From: CANKHA01 sp035652315
GTDB taxonomy: Bacteria; Pseudomonadota; Alphaproteobacteria; Rhizobiales; Xanthobacteraceae
DNA: 6,214 nt
Direction: 5' to 3'
NCBI GenBank assembly: GCA_035652315.1
Contig: DASREA010000068.1
Coordinates: 1 to 6,214 of the forward strand
The notes under the pieces are model-generated. The model was not told the origin of the DNA. It ran no database searches and was given only the letters and a program-made list of their open reading frames with translations. This document shows positions 1-5,722 of this stretch, one piece after another (position 1 is the first letter of the stretch; every line of letters starts with the position of its first letter). Position numbers and translations under genes: made by a program.

Positions 1-81
1 GCTCGGCAGCGACACAAGCGCCCAGGCCAGCACGGCGACGTGCCCCACAGCCGATATCGTGACGCTACGCCTCATTGCCAT
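1..81 (-). CDS. tolA: TolA, N-terminal fragment (cut by window edge)
   Basis: Only the first 27 codons are present; the gene continues beyond the left edge. The peptide has two arginines near the N-terminus (R4, R5) followed by a hydrophobic stretch (about residues 7-25, ISAVGHVAVLAWALVSLP). This is the expected single membrane anchor of TolA, the protein that spans the periplasm and links TolQR to TolB-Pal. A serine and a histidine four residues apart (S10, H14) resemble the start of the SHLS motif by which TolA contacts TolQR. It starts 9 nt after the tolR stop, which is the canonical position. A second ATG two codons later (position 75) could be the real start, since neither has a strong Shine-Dalgarno. 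The identification rests on position and anchor; a TonB-like protein would look similar over so few residues. Confidence 0.75.
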   Translation of the reverse strand, partial: MAMRRSVTISAVGHVAVLAWALVSLPS

Positions 82-90
82 TCCAGCCGT

Positions 91-537
91 TCAGGAACCC
101 TGTTCCACTTCGGTGACCAGCGCAACGCGGTGAAAGCCCGCAGCGGAGAGCCGGCCCATCACTTTCATCACCGTGCCGTAATCGACCTTGCGGTCGCCGC
201 GCACGAAAATGCGCTCTTCGGCGCCGCCGCCGCGGCTTTGCGCAATCGCCTGCAGCTTCGGCACCAGCTCGTCCACGCCGATCTTCGATTCCTGGAGAAA
301 GACCTCGCCTTGCTCGTTGACCGAAACCGTCAGCGGCTTCTGATCCTGGTCGATGTTGTTGGCTTTGGTCTGCGGCAGGTCGATGGGCACGCCGACCGTG
401 AGCAGCGGCGCCGACACCATGAAGATGATGAGGAGCACCAGCATCACGTCCACCATGGGCGTGACGTTGATCTCACTCATCACGCCATGGCGGCGCCGCT
501 GGCGGTGACCGCTGCTGGCAATGCCGTTGATCCCCAA
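91..537 (-). CDS. tolR: TolR, Tol-Pal inner-membrane subunit
   Basis: 148-residue ExbD/TolR family protein that with TolQ forms the proton-driven motor energising TolA for outer-membrane constriction during division. Visible: a short basic cytoplasmic N-terminus (HRQRRRHG, residues 11-18), the family signature SEINVTPMVD at 21-30, one membrane helix at about 29-47 and a periplasmic domain to the end. D30 matches the proton-carrying aspartate of the family (D23 in E. coli TolR). The start is a TTG at 537, chosen because it gives the usual N-terminus and follows the purine-rich tract at 538-550. An ATG at codon 20 would remove the basic segment. It lies 20 nt after the tolQ stop and 9 nt before tolA, so it is part of the tol operon. 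Length is typical. Confidence 0.96.
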   Translation of the reverse strand: MGINGIASSGHRQRRRHGVMSEINVTPMVDVMLVLLIIFMVSAPLLTVGVPIDLPQTKANNIDQDQKPLTVSVNEQGEVFLQESKIGVDELVPKLQAIAQSRGGGAEERIFVRGDRKVDYGTVMKVMGRLSAAGFHRVALVTEVEQGS

Positions 538-550
538 CTCCCTCCCCCTT
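538..550 (-). promoter_or_regulatory. Ribosome binding site for the TTG start of tolR
   Basis: The minus strand reads AAGGGGGAGGGAG directly before the TTG at 537. This is a strong purine tract resembling an extended Shine-Dalgarno, although its 3' end is very close to the start codon. A second AGGAG-like element lies at the tolQ stop (about 556-560). It supports translation from the rare TTG start rather than from the internal ATG at codon 20. Confidence 0.45.
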
Positions 551-557
551 GCGCTCC

Positions 558-1268
558 TTAAGCGCGCGAGTCGATCTGCCGCGACAGGATGGCGGCGAAT
601 TCGTCGGCGAAGCCCTCCAGGCGCTGGGCCTGTTTATTCACCTCGGACGAGAATTTGTTATAGAAAATGGTCGCCGGAATGGCAGCAACAAGGCCGATTG
701 CGGTGGCGAACAGGGCCTCGGCGATGCCCGGGGCAACCACCGCGAGCGAGGTATTCTTCGACGCGGCAATGGATTGGAAGCTGGTCATGATGCCCCAGAC
801 AGTCCCGAAAAGGCCGACGAAGGGGCCCGCCGACCCGACCGTGGCCAGCACGAGCAGATGGCGTTCGTAACGCTCGATCTCGCGGGCAATGGTCACGTCC
901 ATGACCTTTTCGATCCGCATCTGCAGCCCGGCGAAGCTTTGCACCTGGCTTTCGAAGCTGCGCTTCCATTCGCGCATGGCGGCGACGAACAAGGCGGCCA
1001 TCGAATCCGTCGGCTTGGCGACCAAGGAACGATAGAGCTCTTCCAGCGACTGGCCGGACCAGAAAGCCTGTTCGAAACGATCCGCCGCGCGCTTGGCGCG
1101 CGAGAAGATGATCAGCTTGTCGATGGCGATCGCCCAGACCCAGATCGAGCACAGGAGCAGCCCGATCATCACCGTCTTGACCACCCAATGGGCCTGCAAG
1201 AACAGCGTGAACAGGGAAATATGCGCGGTGTCCGGCAGGGCCGACTGCACGATGTCGGCAGGATTCAT
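558..1268 (-). CDS. tolQ: TolQ, Tol-Pal proton channel subunit
   Basis: 236-residue MotA/TolQ/ExbB proton channel family protein, an inner-membrane component of Tol-Pal. Three hydrophobic segments are visible at about residues 27-48, 138-162 and 180-203, separated by a large cytoplasmic loop as in TolQ. The signature GLFGTVWGIM (152-161) and the APGIAEALFATAIGLVAAIP stretch (179-198) are near-identical to the family. T156 and T189 are spaced 33 apart, as are the pore threonines T145 and T178 of E. coli TolQ. The frame is open upstream to an ATG at 1448, but the start at 1268 is preferred: AAGGA lies 7 nt upstream, the product then has the normal length, and the extra 60 residues resemble no TolQ extension. 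It precedes tolR by 20 nt and follows a 329-bp non-coding gap. Confidence 0.97.
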   Translation of the reverse strand: MNPADIVQSALPDTAHISLFTLFLQAHWVVKTVMIGLLLCSIWVWAIAIDKLIIFSRAKRAADRFEQAFWSGQSLEELYRSLVAKPTDSMAALFVAAMREWKRSFESQVQSFAGLQMRIEKVMDVTIAREIERYERHLLVLATVGSAGPFVGLFGTVWGIMTSFQSIAASKNTSLAVVAPGIAEALFATAIGLVAAIPATIFYNKFSSEVNKQAQRLEGFADEFAAILSRQIDSRA

Positions 1269-1275
1269 GAACGGG

Positions 1276-1280
1276 TCCTT
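1276..1280 (-). promoter_or_regulatory. Ribosome binding site deciding the tolQ start
   Basis: AAGGA on the minus strand, ending 7 nt before the ATG at 1268. It favours this start over the in-frame ATG at 1448, which would give an unusual 60-residue extension. Confidence 0.6.
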
Positions 1281-1327
1281 TCGGCTTGCACCCCAAAACA
1301 TCGCGCGCGGGGCGGCAGGTTGCAGCT

Positions 1328-1365
1328 CGATCCGCAATCGGCCGGATCGCTGGCGCCGAAGCGCC
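1328..1365 (-). other. Two adjacent hairpins in the tolQ leader
   Basis: In minus-strand orientation the first stem is GGCGC-TTCG-GCGCC (1365-1352), a 5-bp stem closed by a TTCG tetraloop. It is followed after 2 nt by CGATCCG pairing with CGGATCG across an 8-nt loop (1349-1328). Both arms are perfect. No U-tract follows, so this is not an intrinsic terminator. It may be a structured 5' leader about 60 nt before the tolQ start, or chance in GC-rich DNA. Confidence 0.35.
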
Positions 1366-1590
1366 TTGCCGCCGCACCAACCGTCATGTCGCGAGAGCCA
1401 GAACGTCCACCCACCGGCAGGCCACGAAATCACGAGAAAAGGTGTCAAAACGAGGGCGTTACAGCGTTTGCCTTATGCCCTAACAGGGGTCTTTGCGGTT
1501 AAAAAAGTCTTACCGGCGGTCGATCAAATTGATGCGATGGAAAACGGGGCCCTTCGCGGAACGGCGGTCCTCCCCCGCCATGGGCGGACG

Positions 1591-1614
1591 CCGGCGGCTA
1601 AGCCGGCGGCTGAG
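1591..1614. repeat. 12-bp tandem duplication over the ybgC stop codon
   Basis: Two adjacent 12-bp units, CCGGCGGCTAAG and CCGGCGGCTGAG on the plus strand, differ at one base. On the minus strand they are in frame with ybgC and read CTCAGCCGCCGG then CTTAGCCGCCGG. The single difference turns a CAG codon into the TAG stop. The units also form a small GCCGGC/GCCGGC hairpin around the stop, without a T-tract. Confidence 0.6.
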
Positions 1615-2068
1615 CCGTCCTCTGATCCGCCCGCATCGCGAGCCGGAGCGGCTTCGGGATCGGGCGGGCGCGGCCGCCAGAAACGAAAGCAACGCGCACG
1701 CGGGCTTCGACCAGCATTTCGTTGCCGCGCATCGCCTGCTGATGCAGCGTGATCGAAGCGCCTTTCACTTCGTCGGGGCGCGTGACGATGGTGAGCACGT
1801 CGTCCATGCGCGCAGGCTTGAGAAAATCGATGGTCATCGAGCGCACCACGAAGGCGAAGCCCGGCGCTTCCTGCTCTGTCTGCTCGAACAGCGCGCGGTG
1901 ATCGGCGCCGAGCAACCGCAAATAGTCGGTGCGGCCGCGCTCCATGAAGCGCAGGTAGCTGGCGTGGTAGACCACGCCGGTGAAATCGGTGTCCTCATAA
2001 TAGACCCGCACCGGCAGCATGTGGCGGCCGTCGCGGATAGTGCCGGCGAGGTTGTCAATTCGGTTCAT
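1598..2068 (-). CDS. ybgC: YbgC, Tol-Pal-associated acyl-CoA thioesterase
   Basis: 156-residue hot-dog-fold protein of the 4-hydroxybenzoyl-CoA thioesterase/YbgC family, which hydrolyses acyl-CoA or acyl-ACP thioesters and is usually encoded at the head of tol-pal clusters. The active-site motif is clear: VYYEDTDFTGVVYHASYLRF from residue 22, with the DTD aspartates D26 and D28 and H35. The remainder (ERGRTDYLRLLG, SMTIDFLKPARMDD) fits the family throughout. The ATG at 2068 overlaps the hicB stop in an ATGA, which supports this start. An ATG at codon 17 is possible, but the preceding residues (NLAGTIRDGRHMLPV) resemble other alphaproteobacterial YbgC N-termini. The last codons fall in a short tandem duplication. 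Its in vivo role in Tol-Pal is not settled. Confidence 0.95.
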   Translation of the reverse strand: MNRIDNLAGTIRDGRHMLPVRVYYEDTDFTGVVYHASYLRFMERGRTDYLRLLGADHRALFEQTEQEAPGFAFVVRSMTIDFLKPARMDDVLTIVTRPDEVKGASITLHQQAMRGNEMLVEARVRVAFVSGGRARPIPKPLRLAMRADQRTAQPPA

Positions 2069-2313
2069 TTTTGGATTGAACGCGAGCCCGCCTCACCGGC
2101 GCGCGCAAGCGGCGGCGAAGGCTTGGGAATGGGCTGCTTCCATTCTTTAGCGTCCTCGATCCAGGAGACGATGGCCTCCTGCACATTCTTCAAAGCTTCT
2201 TCCGGCGTCGCACCATCGGACATGCAACCCGGCAGATCAGGCACCACGGCCAGATATCCGCCGCCGTTCTCCTCGGCCAGCCGCTCAATGCGCACCGCGT
2301 ATTCGAGCTTCAT
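2065..2313 (-). CDS. hicB: HicB-like antitoxin, orphan
   Basis: 82-residue HicB family protein. The core is the partial RNase-H-like fold of HicB antitoxins: an N-terminal strand (KLEYAVRIERL), the conserved GGYLAVVPDLPGCMSDGATPEEALKNVQEAI region at 18-48, then a helix (SWIEDAKEWKQ) and a proline-rich tail (PIPKPSPP). No C-terminal helix-turn-helix or ribbon-helix-helix is present, so it belongs to the short HicB type and probably does not bind DNA by itself. GGAG at 2321-2324, 7 nt before the ATG, is a good ribosome binding site. The ATG overlaps the ancestral hicA stop (ATGA), and its own stop overlaps the ybgC start (ATGA). Its cognate toxin next door is broken. It may survive as an anti-toxin against HicA elsewhere, as a coupling element for ybgC, or as a relic. 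Confidence 0.9.
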   Translation of the reverse strand: MKLEYAVRIERLAEENGGGYLAVVPDLPGCMSDGATPEEALKNVQEAIVSWIEDAKEWKQPIPKPSPPLARAGEAGSRSIQK

Positions 2314-2550
2314 AAGGCTTCTCCGTAGGTTTCAATATAACGCACGAGCTTGCGGATTTAGACAGGCTTTATCGGTCGGCGTGCGGGGATGGTCAGAATT
2401 TCGCGTGCAGCAGGATGCTTGGCGTGACAATGCGATGTGCCCTGCCGGCGCGAAACAGCAGCCATATTCGCGGCATAACGCTTCGACGTCCTGGATGCGC
2501 CAATCAATCGCCGGGTTGTTGCGCATGCGCTCCAGCAGATCGGACGACAT
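2310..2550 (-). pseudogene. hicA: HicA-like toxin gene, frameshifted and with a nonsense codon
   Basis: HicA toxins are small double-stranded-RNA-binding-fold mRNA interferases paired with HicB. The first 37 codons read cleanly (start MSSDLLERMRNNPAIDWRIQ, then DVEALCREYG). The continuing frame turns into nonsense and stops at 2332. Reading from about 2441 in another frame restores a HicA C-terminal half: GTSHCHAKHPAAREILTIPA, then RRPIKPV, a TAA at 2358-2360, then IRKLVRYIETYGEAL and a TGA overlapping the hicB ATG. The span is 241 nt, exactly one more than 80 codons, so a single inserted base fits. The histidine after G(T)S, the catalytic position in HicA, is preserved in the second frame. 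The TAA sits where relatives usually have tyrosine (PVYIRKLV; from memory). Two independent lesions mean it should not make an active toxin. The ATG overlaps the ruvB stop (TGATG). Confidence 0.85.
2321..2324 (-). promoter_or_regulatory. Ribosome binding site of hicB, inside the hicA remnant
   Basis: GGAG on the minus strand lies 7 nt before the hicB ATG, within the 3' end of the hicA remnant. The frameshifted hicA reading ends at 2332, 18 nt ahead of the hicB ATG, so ribosomes leaving it would arrive beside this site. Confidence 0.55.
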
Positions 2551-3596
2551 CAGGACTCGTCGCCCTGTCCAAATAATCCGAATTGGCTCGGGTCGCGCGC
2601 GGGCTCGGGCAAGCCGAGATGCTTGAAAGCATGGCCGGTGAGCAGCCGGCCGCGCGGGGTGCGTTGCACGAGCCCCTTCTGGATCAGGAACGGCTCGATG
2701 ATGTCCTCGATGGCGTCGCGCGGCTCCGATAGCGCCGCGGCCAAAGTCTCCACGCCGACCGGCCCGCCGCCGTAATTGAGCGCGATGGCGGTGAGGTAAC
2801 GCCGGTCCATGGCGTCGCAGCCGGCGGCGTCCACTTCCAGTTCGCGCAAGGCGCGGTCCGCCGCCGCGCGGTCGATCTGATCGCTGCCGGCGACATGCGC
2901 AAAATCGCGCACGCGGCGGAGAAGCCGCCCGGCGATGCGCGGGGTGCCGCGCGCGCGGCGGGCGATCTCGTTGGCGCCGTCCGCCGTCATGGCGATGCCG
3001 AGCACGCGGGCGCCGCGGTTGACGATCTGTTCCAGCTCCGCCTCGGAATAAAAATTCAATCGCACCGGAATGCCGAAACGGTCGCGCAGCGGATTGGTGA
3101 GCAGCCCCGCGCGCGTGGTCGCGCCGATCAGGGTGAATTTCGACAGGTCGATCTTTACCGAGCGCGCCGCCGGGCCTTCGCCGATGATGAGATCGAGCTG
3201 GAAATCCTCCATCGCCGGATAGAGGATTTCCTCCACCTGCGGATTGAGCCGGTGAATTTCGTCGATGAAGAGCACGTCGCGCTCTTCCAGATTGGTGAGC
3301 AATGCTGCGAGATCGCCGGCCTTGGCGATCACCGGGCCGGAGGTGGCGCGGAAATTCACGCCGAGTTCGCGCGCCACGATCTGCGCCAGCGTGGTCTTGC
3401 CCAAGCCCGGCGGCCCGACGAAGAGCACATGGTCCAGCGCCTCGCCGCGCGCCTTGGCGGCCTTGATGAAGACCTCGAGATTGGCGCGCGCCTGCTCCTG
3501 CCCGACGAATTCGGACAATCGCTGCGGACGCAATGAGGCTTCCGCGAGATCGTCCTCGCGGCGTTCGGCGGCGACAAGGCGGGGCGTGGGTGTCAT
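2550..3596 (-). CDS. ruvB: RuvB, Holliday junction branch-migration ATPase
   Basis: 348-residue AAA+ helicase motor that drives branch migration of Holliday junctions with RuvA in recombination repair. Walker A GPPGLGKT is at 61-68, Walker B LFIDEIH at 109-115, the sensor region LIGATTRAGLLTNPLRDRFGI at 157-176 (arginine finger candidates R171 and R173), and the sensor-2 region GTPRIAGRLLRRVRDF at 217-232. The C-terminal winged-helix domain runs from about 265 to 330 (YLTAIALNYGGGPVGVETLA; IEPFLIQKGLVQRTPRGR). Length and order are normal for the family. The start at 3596 gives the usual short variable N-terminus before LRPQRLSEFVGQ. It follows ruvA after 70 bp, and its stop overlaps the ATG of the hicA remnant (TGATG). 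Confidence 0.98.
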   Translation of the reverse strand: MTPTPRLVAAERREDDLAEASLRPQRLSEFVGQEQARANLEVFIKAAKARGEALDHVLFVGPPGLGKTTLAQIVARELGVNFRATSGPVIAKAGDLAALLTNLEERDVLFIDEIHRLNPQVEEILYPAMEDFQLDLIIGEGPAARSVKIDLSKFTLIGATTRAGLLTNPLRDRFGIPVRLNFYSEAELEQIVNRGARVLGIAMTADGANEIARRARGTPRIAGRLLRRVRDFAHVAGSDQIDRAAADRALRELEVDAAGCDAMDRRYLTAIALNYGGGPVGVETLAAALSEPRDAIEDIIEPFLIQKGLVQRTPRGRLLTGHAFKHLGLPEPARDPSQFGLFGQGDES

Positions 3597-3620
3597 TGCT
3601 TAAACCTGCAGGAGACTTCA

Positions 3621-3644
3621 CCTCTCCCCGCACGCGGGGAGAGG
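3621..3644. repeat. Perfect palindromic element between ruvA and ruvB
   Basis: Two perfect 11-bp arms, CCTCTCCCCGC and GCGGGGAGAGG, are separated by only AC. The sequence resembles the CTCTCCCCGC-NN-GCGGGGAGAG palindromes scattered between genes in many Rhizobiales genomes (recalled, not searched). It occupies most of the centre of the 70-bp ruvA-ruvB gap. It would fold into a stable hairpin in the transcript, but no U-run follows on either strand, so I do not call a terminator. It could modulate ruvB expression or mRNA decay. Confidence 0.75.
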
Positions 3645-3666
3645 AGAACTATGTAGTGCTGCCTCA

Positions 3667-4284
3667 TCACTTCCCCAGCTCCTTCAGCCCGAGCCGGATC
3701 AATTGCTTGGTCTCCGCGCCATCTCCCGCAGCGCGCGCGGCGGCGGCAATGGCGGCGGCGGCCTGCGGCTGGCCGTAGCCGAGATTGACCAGGGCGGAGA
3801 CCGCGTCGGCGATCGGCTGCGGCGCGCGCTTCTCGTCCACCGCGCCGGAAAGCCGGATCACCGCCGGATCGACCGCGGTATAGGCCGGCGCCTTGTCCTT
3901 CAACTCGGTGACGATGCGCTCGGCGACCTTGGCGCCGACGCCGGGTGTACGGCTGACCGCCGCCTTGTCGCGCAGGGCGATGGCGGAGGCGAGATCGCTT
4001 GGCTTCAGCGTGGAAAGCACCGCGAGCGCCACCTTGGTGCCCACGCCCTGCACGGTTTGCAGCAGCTTGAACCATTCGCGCTCGACGTCGGTGACAAAGC
4101 CGAACAGCTTGATCTGGTCTTCGCGCACATGGGTCTCGATGGCGAGCGTCACCGCTTCGCCCTGCGCCGGCAGCGCCTGCAAGGTGCGCGCCGAGCAATG
4201 CACCAGATAGCCGACGCCGCCGACATCGACGATGACGAAGTCCTCGCCGTAGCTGTCGATGACGCCCTTGAGCTTGCCGATCAT
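3667..4284 (-). CDS. ruvA: RuvA, Holliday junction DNA-binding subunit
   Basis: 205-residue protein whose tetramer holds the four-way junction and loads RuvB. Domain I is an OB-fold (about 1-62: MIGKLKGVIDSYGEDFVIVD, with THVREDQIKLFGF at its end). Domain II has two helix-hairpin-helix motifs, VQGVGTKVALAVLS at 78-91 and PGVGAKVAERIV at 114-125. A flexible acidic and alanine-rich linker follows, and domain III (about 157-205, ADAVSALVNLGYGQPQAAAA onward) contacts RuvB. The ATG overlaps the ruvC stop as ATGA, so translation is probably coupled to ruvC. Length is typical and nothing is missing. Confidence 0.98.
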   Translation of the reverse strand: MIGKLKGVIDSYGEDFVIVDVGGVGYLVHCSARTLQALPAQGEAVTLAIETHVREDQIKLFGFVTDVEREWFKLLQTVQGVGTKVALAVLSTLKPSDLASAIALRDKAAVSRTPGVGAKVAERIVTELKDKAPAYTAVDPAVIRLSGAVDEKRAPQPIADAVSALVNLGYGQPQAAAAIAAAARAAGDGAETKQLIRLGLKELGK

Positions 4285-4790
4285 TGTGCTGCCGCCTTCA
4301 GGACCATGCTCGTGCGATGATGCGCATGCGTCACCGCGATGGCCAGCGCGTCAGCGGCGTCGTCGCTCTGCGGATCGGCTTTCGGCAACAGCACGCCGAT
4401 CATCATGCGGATTTGCGACTTCTCGCAATGCCCCGCGCCGACGATGGTCTTCTTCACCAGATTGGGGGCGTATTCGGAAACCGGCACGCTCGCCCGCGCC
4501 GGCACCAGCATGGCGATGCCGCGCGCCTGGCCGAGCTTCAGCGTGGCCGCGGCATCCTTGTTGACGAAGGTCGCCTCCACCGCCGCCTCATCCGGCGCGA
4601 ATTCCTCGACCACGCGGCAAAGCCCGTCATGGATGGTCAAAAGCCGCACCGCGAGCGCCGCCTTGTCCTGCGTCCCCACCGAGCCGCAGCCGATGAAGCT
4701 CAGCCGGTTGCCCTCGATCTCGACGACGCCCCAGCCGGTGCGGCGGAGCCCCGGATCGATGCCCAGGATGCGAATCGGGCGGCGCAGCAT
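4281..4790 (-). CDS. ruvC: RuvC, Holliday junction resolvase
   Basis: 169-residue endonuclease that cuts Holliday junctions symmetrically in concert with RuvAB. It has the RNase-H-like fold with four acidic active-site residues. By alignment with E. coli RuvC (D7, E66, D138, D141) these are D12 in LGIDPGL, E72 in AAVEATFVN, and D144 and D147 in DDAADALAIAVTHAH. The block KDAAATLKLGQARG (78-91) and KKTIVGAGHCEKSQI (113-127) are also family hallmarks. It is translationally coupled to ruvA through an ATGA overlap and follows yebC after 65 bp. No strong Shine-Dalgarno precedes the ATG at 4790, but the N-terminal PIRILGIDPG fits the expected start. Confidence 0.98.
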   Translation of the reverse strand: MLRRPIRILGIDPGLRRTGWGVVEIEGNRLSFIGCGSVGTQDKAALAVRLLTIHDGLCRVVEEFAPDEAAVEATFVNKDAAATLKLGQARGIAMLVPARASVPVSEYAPNLVKKTIVGAGHCEKSQIRMMIGVLLPKADPQSDDAADALAIAVTHAHHRTSMVLKAAAQ

Positions 4791-4855
4791 GCGTCTTTGA
4801 TAGCCCGCCCCGCAGGGGCCGCCTAGGTGCCCGAATGGGGCAGCCGGCCGCGCCG

Positions 4856-5602
4856 CTACGCGCTCATCTTGGTGATCAGCGCTTCCGAGGCTTCAAAATT
4901 GGCATAGACGTTCTGCACGTCGTCCAATTCCTCCAGCGCCTCGATCAGGCCGAGGAGCTGCTCGCCTTTTTCGTCGTCGACGGGGACGGTATTCTGGGGC
5001 TTCCAGGTCAGCGCCGCCTTGCGCGGCTCGCCGAATTTCGCCTCCAGCGCCTTGGCCACATCGCGCAGCGAATCCGCCGTGGTGTAAATCTCGTGCCCGC
5101 CGGGGCTGGAATTGACGTCTTCGGCGCCCGCCTCGATGGCGGCTTCCAGCATTTGCTCCGCCGTCGCAACGCCGGCTTCGTATTCGATCACGCCGACCCG
5201 GTCGAACATGAAGGACACCGCGCCGGTCTCGGCCAGGTTGCCGCCACGCTTGGTGAAGGTGGAACGGATATCGGAAGCGGCGCGGTTGCGGTTGTCGGTC
5301 AGCGCCTCGACGATGATGGCGACGCCGCCCGGCCCGTAGCCCTCGTAGCGGACTTCCTCATAGTTCTCGGCATCGCCGCCCGAGGCCTTCTTGATCGCGC
5401 GCTCGATATTGTCCTTCGGCATGCTCTGCGCCTTGGCGGCGATGATGGCGGCGCGCAGGCGCGGGTTGAAGGCGGGGTCCGGCAAGCCGAGCTTGGCGGC
5501 GACGGTAATTTCGCGGGCGAGTTTGGAAAAGAGCTGGGCGCGCGCCTTATCCTGCTTGCCCTTGCGGTGCATGATATTCTTGAACTGTGAATGTCCAGCC
5601 AT
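4856..5602 (-). CDS. yebC: YebC/PmpR family protein
   Basis: 248-residue member of the widespread YebC/TACO1 family. The N-terminal signature MAGHSQFKNIMHRKGKQDKA is essentially canonical. SKLAREITVAAKLG (26-39), the SMPKDNIERAIKKASG segment (60-75), YEEVRYEGYGPGGVAIIVEA (81-100) and TDNRNRAASDIRSTFTKRGG (102-121) all match the family. Members have been described as DNA-binding regulators (PmpR, and a proposed repressor of ruv genes) and more recently as translation factors that help ribosomes through difficult, proline-rich sequences. The sequence here does not decide between these roles. It is the first minus-strand gene in the window and precedes ruvCAB, the usual arrangement. The ATG at 5602 is supported by the family N-terminus. 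Confidence 0.97.
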   Translation of the reverse strand: MAGHSQFKNIMHRKGKQDKARAQLFSKLAREITVAAKLGLPDPAFNPRLRAAIIAAKAQSMPKDNIERAIKKASGGDAENYEEVRYEGYGPGGVAIIVEALTDNRNRAASDIRSTFTKRGGNLAETGAVSFMFDRVGVIEYEAGVATAEQMLEAAIEAGAEDVNSSPGGHEIYTTADSLRDVAKALEAKFGEPRKAALTWKPQNTVPVDDEKGEQLLGLIEALEELDDVQNVYANFEASEALITKMSA

Positions 5603-5636
5603 GGTCTCGCCAGTAATGGAGGGATTTCGCGGCGGG

Positions 5637-5665
5637 GTTATAGGATGGGGGAAGGGGGAAATAAA
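5637..5665 (-). promoter_or_regulatory. Candidate promoter for yebC-ruvCAB
   Basis: On the minus strand a good -10 box, TATAAC (5637-5642), lies 35 nt before the yebC ATG. Exactly 17 nt upstream is TTTATT (5660-5665), a weak -35. It falls in the 120-bp divergent gap where a promoter is expected. The -35 shares only three positions with TTGACA, so this is tentative. Confidence 0.3.
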
Positions 5666-5712
5666 GCGGCCCTACGTCTGTACGGGATTGCCGCTTGAAG
5701 CAGTCCAATGAC

Positions 5713-5716
5713 AGGA
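5713..5716 (+). promoter_or_regulatory. Ribosome binding site of the DUF4160 gene
   Basis: AGGA, 6 nt before the ATG at 5723, with a further AGG just after it. It fixes the start of the two-gene plus-strand unit. I see no clear plus-strand promoter in 5603-5712. Confidence 0.5.
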
Positions 5717-5722
5717 TAGGCC

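Larger units (their letters stand above)
1269..1597 (-). other. Non-coding gap between ybgC and tolQ, probable tolQ leader
   Basis: This 329-bp stretch contains no gene I can support. It is the only long gap inside the minus-strand series, so a tolQRA promoter here is likely by position. A perfect TTGACA hexamer occurs on the minus strand at 1443-1448, but the expected -10 position (about 1420-1425, GTGGCC) is poor, so I do not call a promoter. Two small hairpins lie in the leader: GGCGC/GCGCC around a TTCG loop at 1352-1365, and a 7-bp stem with an 8-nt loop at 1328-1349. A T-run (minus strand) at 1501-1506 is not preceded by a stable stem. A 24-codon ORF (1581-1510) has no ribosome binding site and is not believed. 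Confidence 0.5.

Noticed and set aside
1269..1448. 60-residue N-terminal extension of TolQ from an upstream in-frame ATG
   Set aside because: The internal ATG at 1268 has a well-placed AAGGA and gives normal TolQ length; the extension is cysteine/tryptophan-rich and arginine-rich and resembles no TolQ N-terminus.
549..1502. Long plus-strand ORF opposite tolQ
   Set aside because: Antisense shadow of tolQ in high-GC DNA, with histidine/arginine/aspartate-rich composition and no domain pattern.
1501..1506. Six-T run (minus strand) after ybgC as an intrinsic terminator
   Set aside because: No stable stem-loop lies directly before it.
1510..1581. Small minus-strand ORF of 23 residues between ybgC and tolQ
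   Set aside because: No ribosome binding site, GC-driven composition and no recognisable similarity.
2437..2445. Programmed ribosomal frameshift restoring full HicA
   Set aside because: No slippery heptamer is apparent, and the restored frame still meets a TAA at 2358-2360, so simple gene decay is the better explanation.
2332..3633. Very long minus-strand ORF of 433 codons shadowing ruvB
   Set aside because: Arginine-rich out-of-frame translation of ruvB; only its last 72 codons matter, as the N-terminal part of the hicA remnant.
4791..4855. Short stems (GCCCC/GGGGC and TGCCC/GGGCA) between yebC and ruvC as a terminator
   Set aside because: The stems are only 5 bp and no U-tract follows; they are expected by chance in GC-rich DNA.
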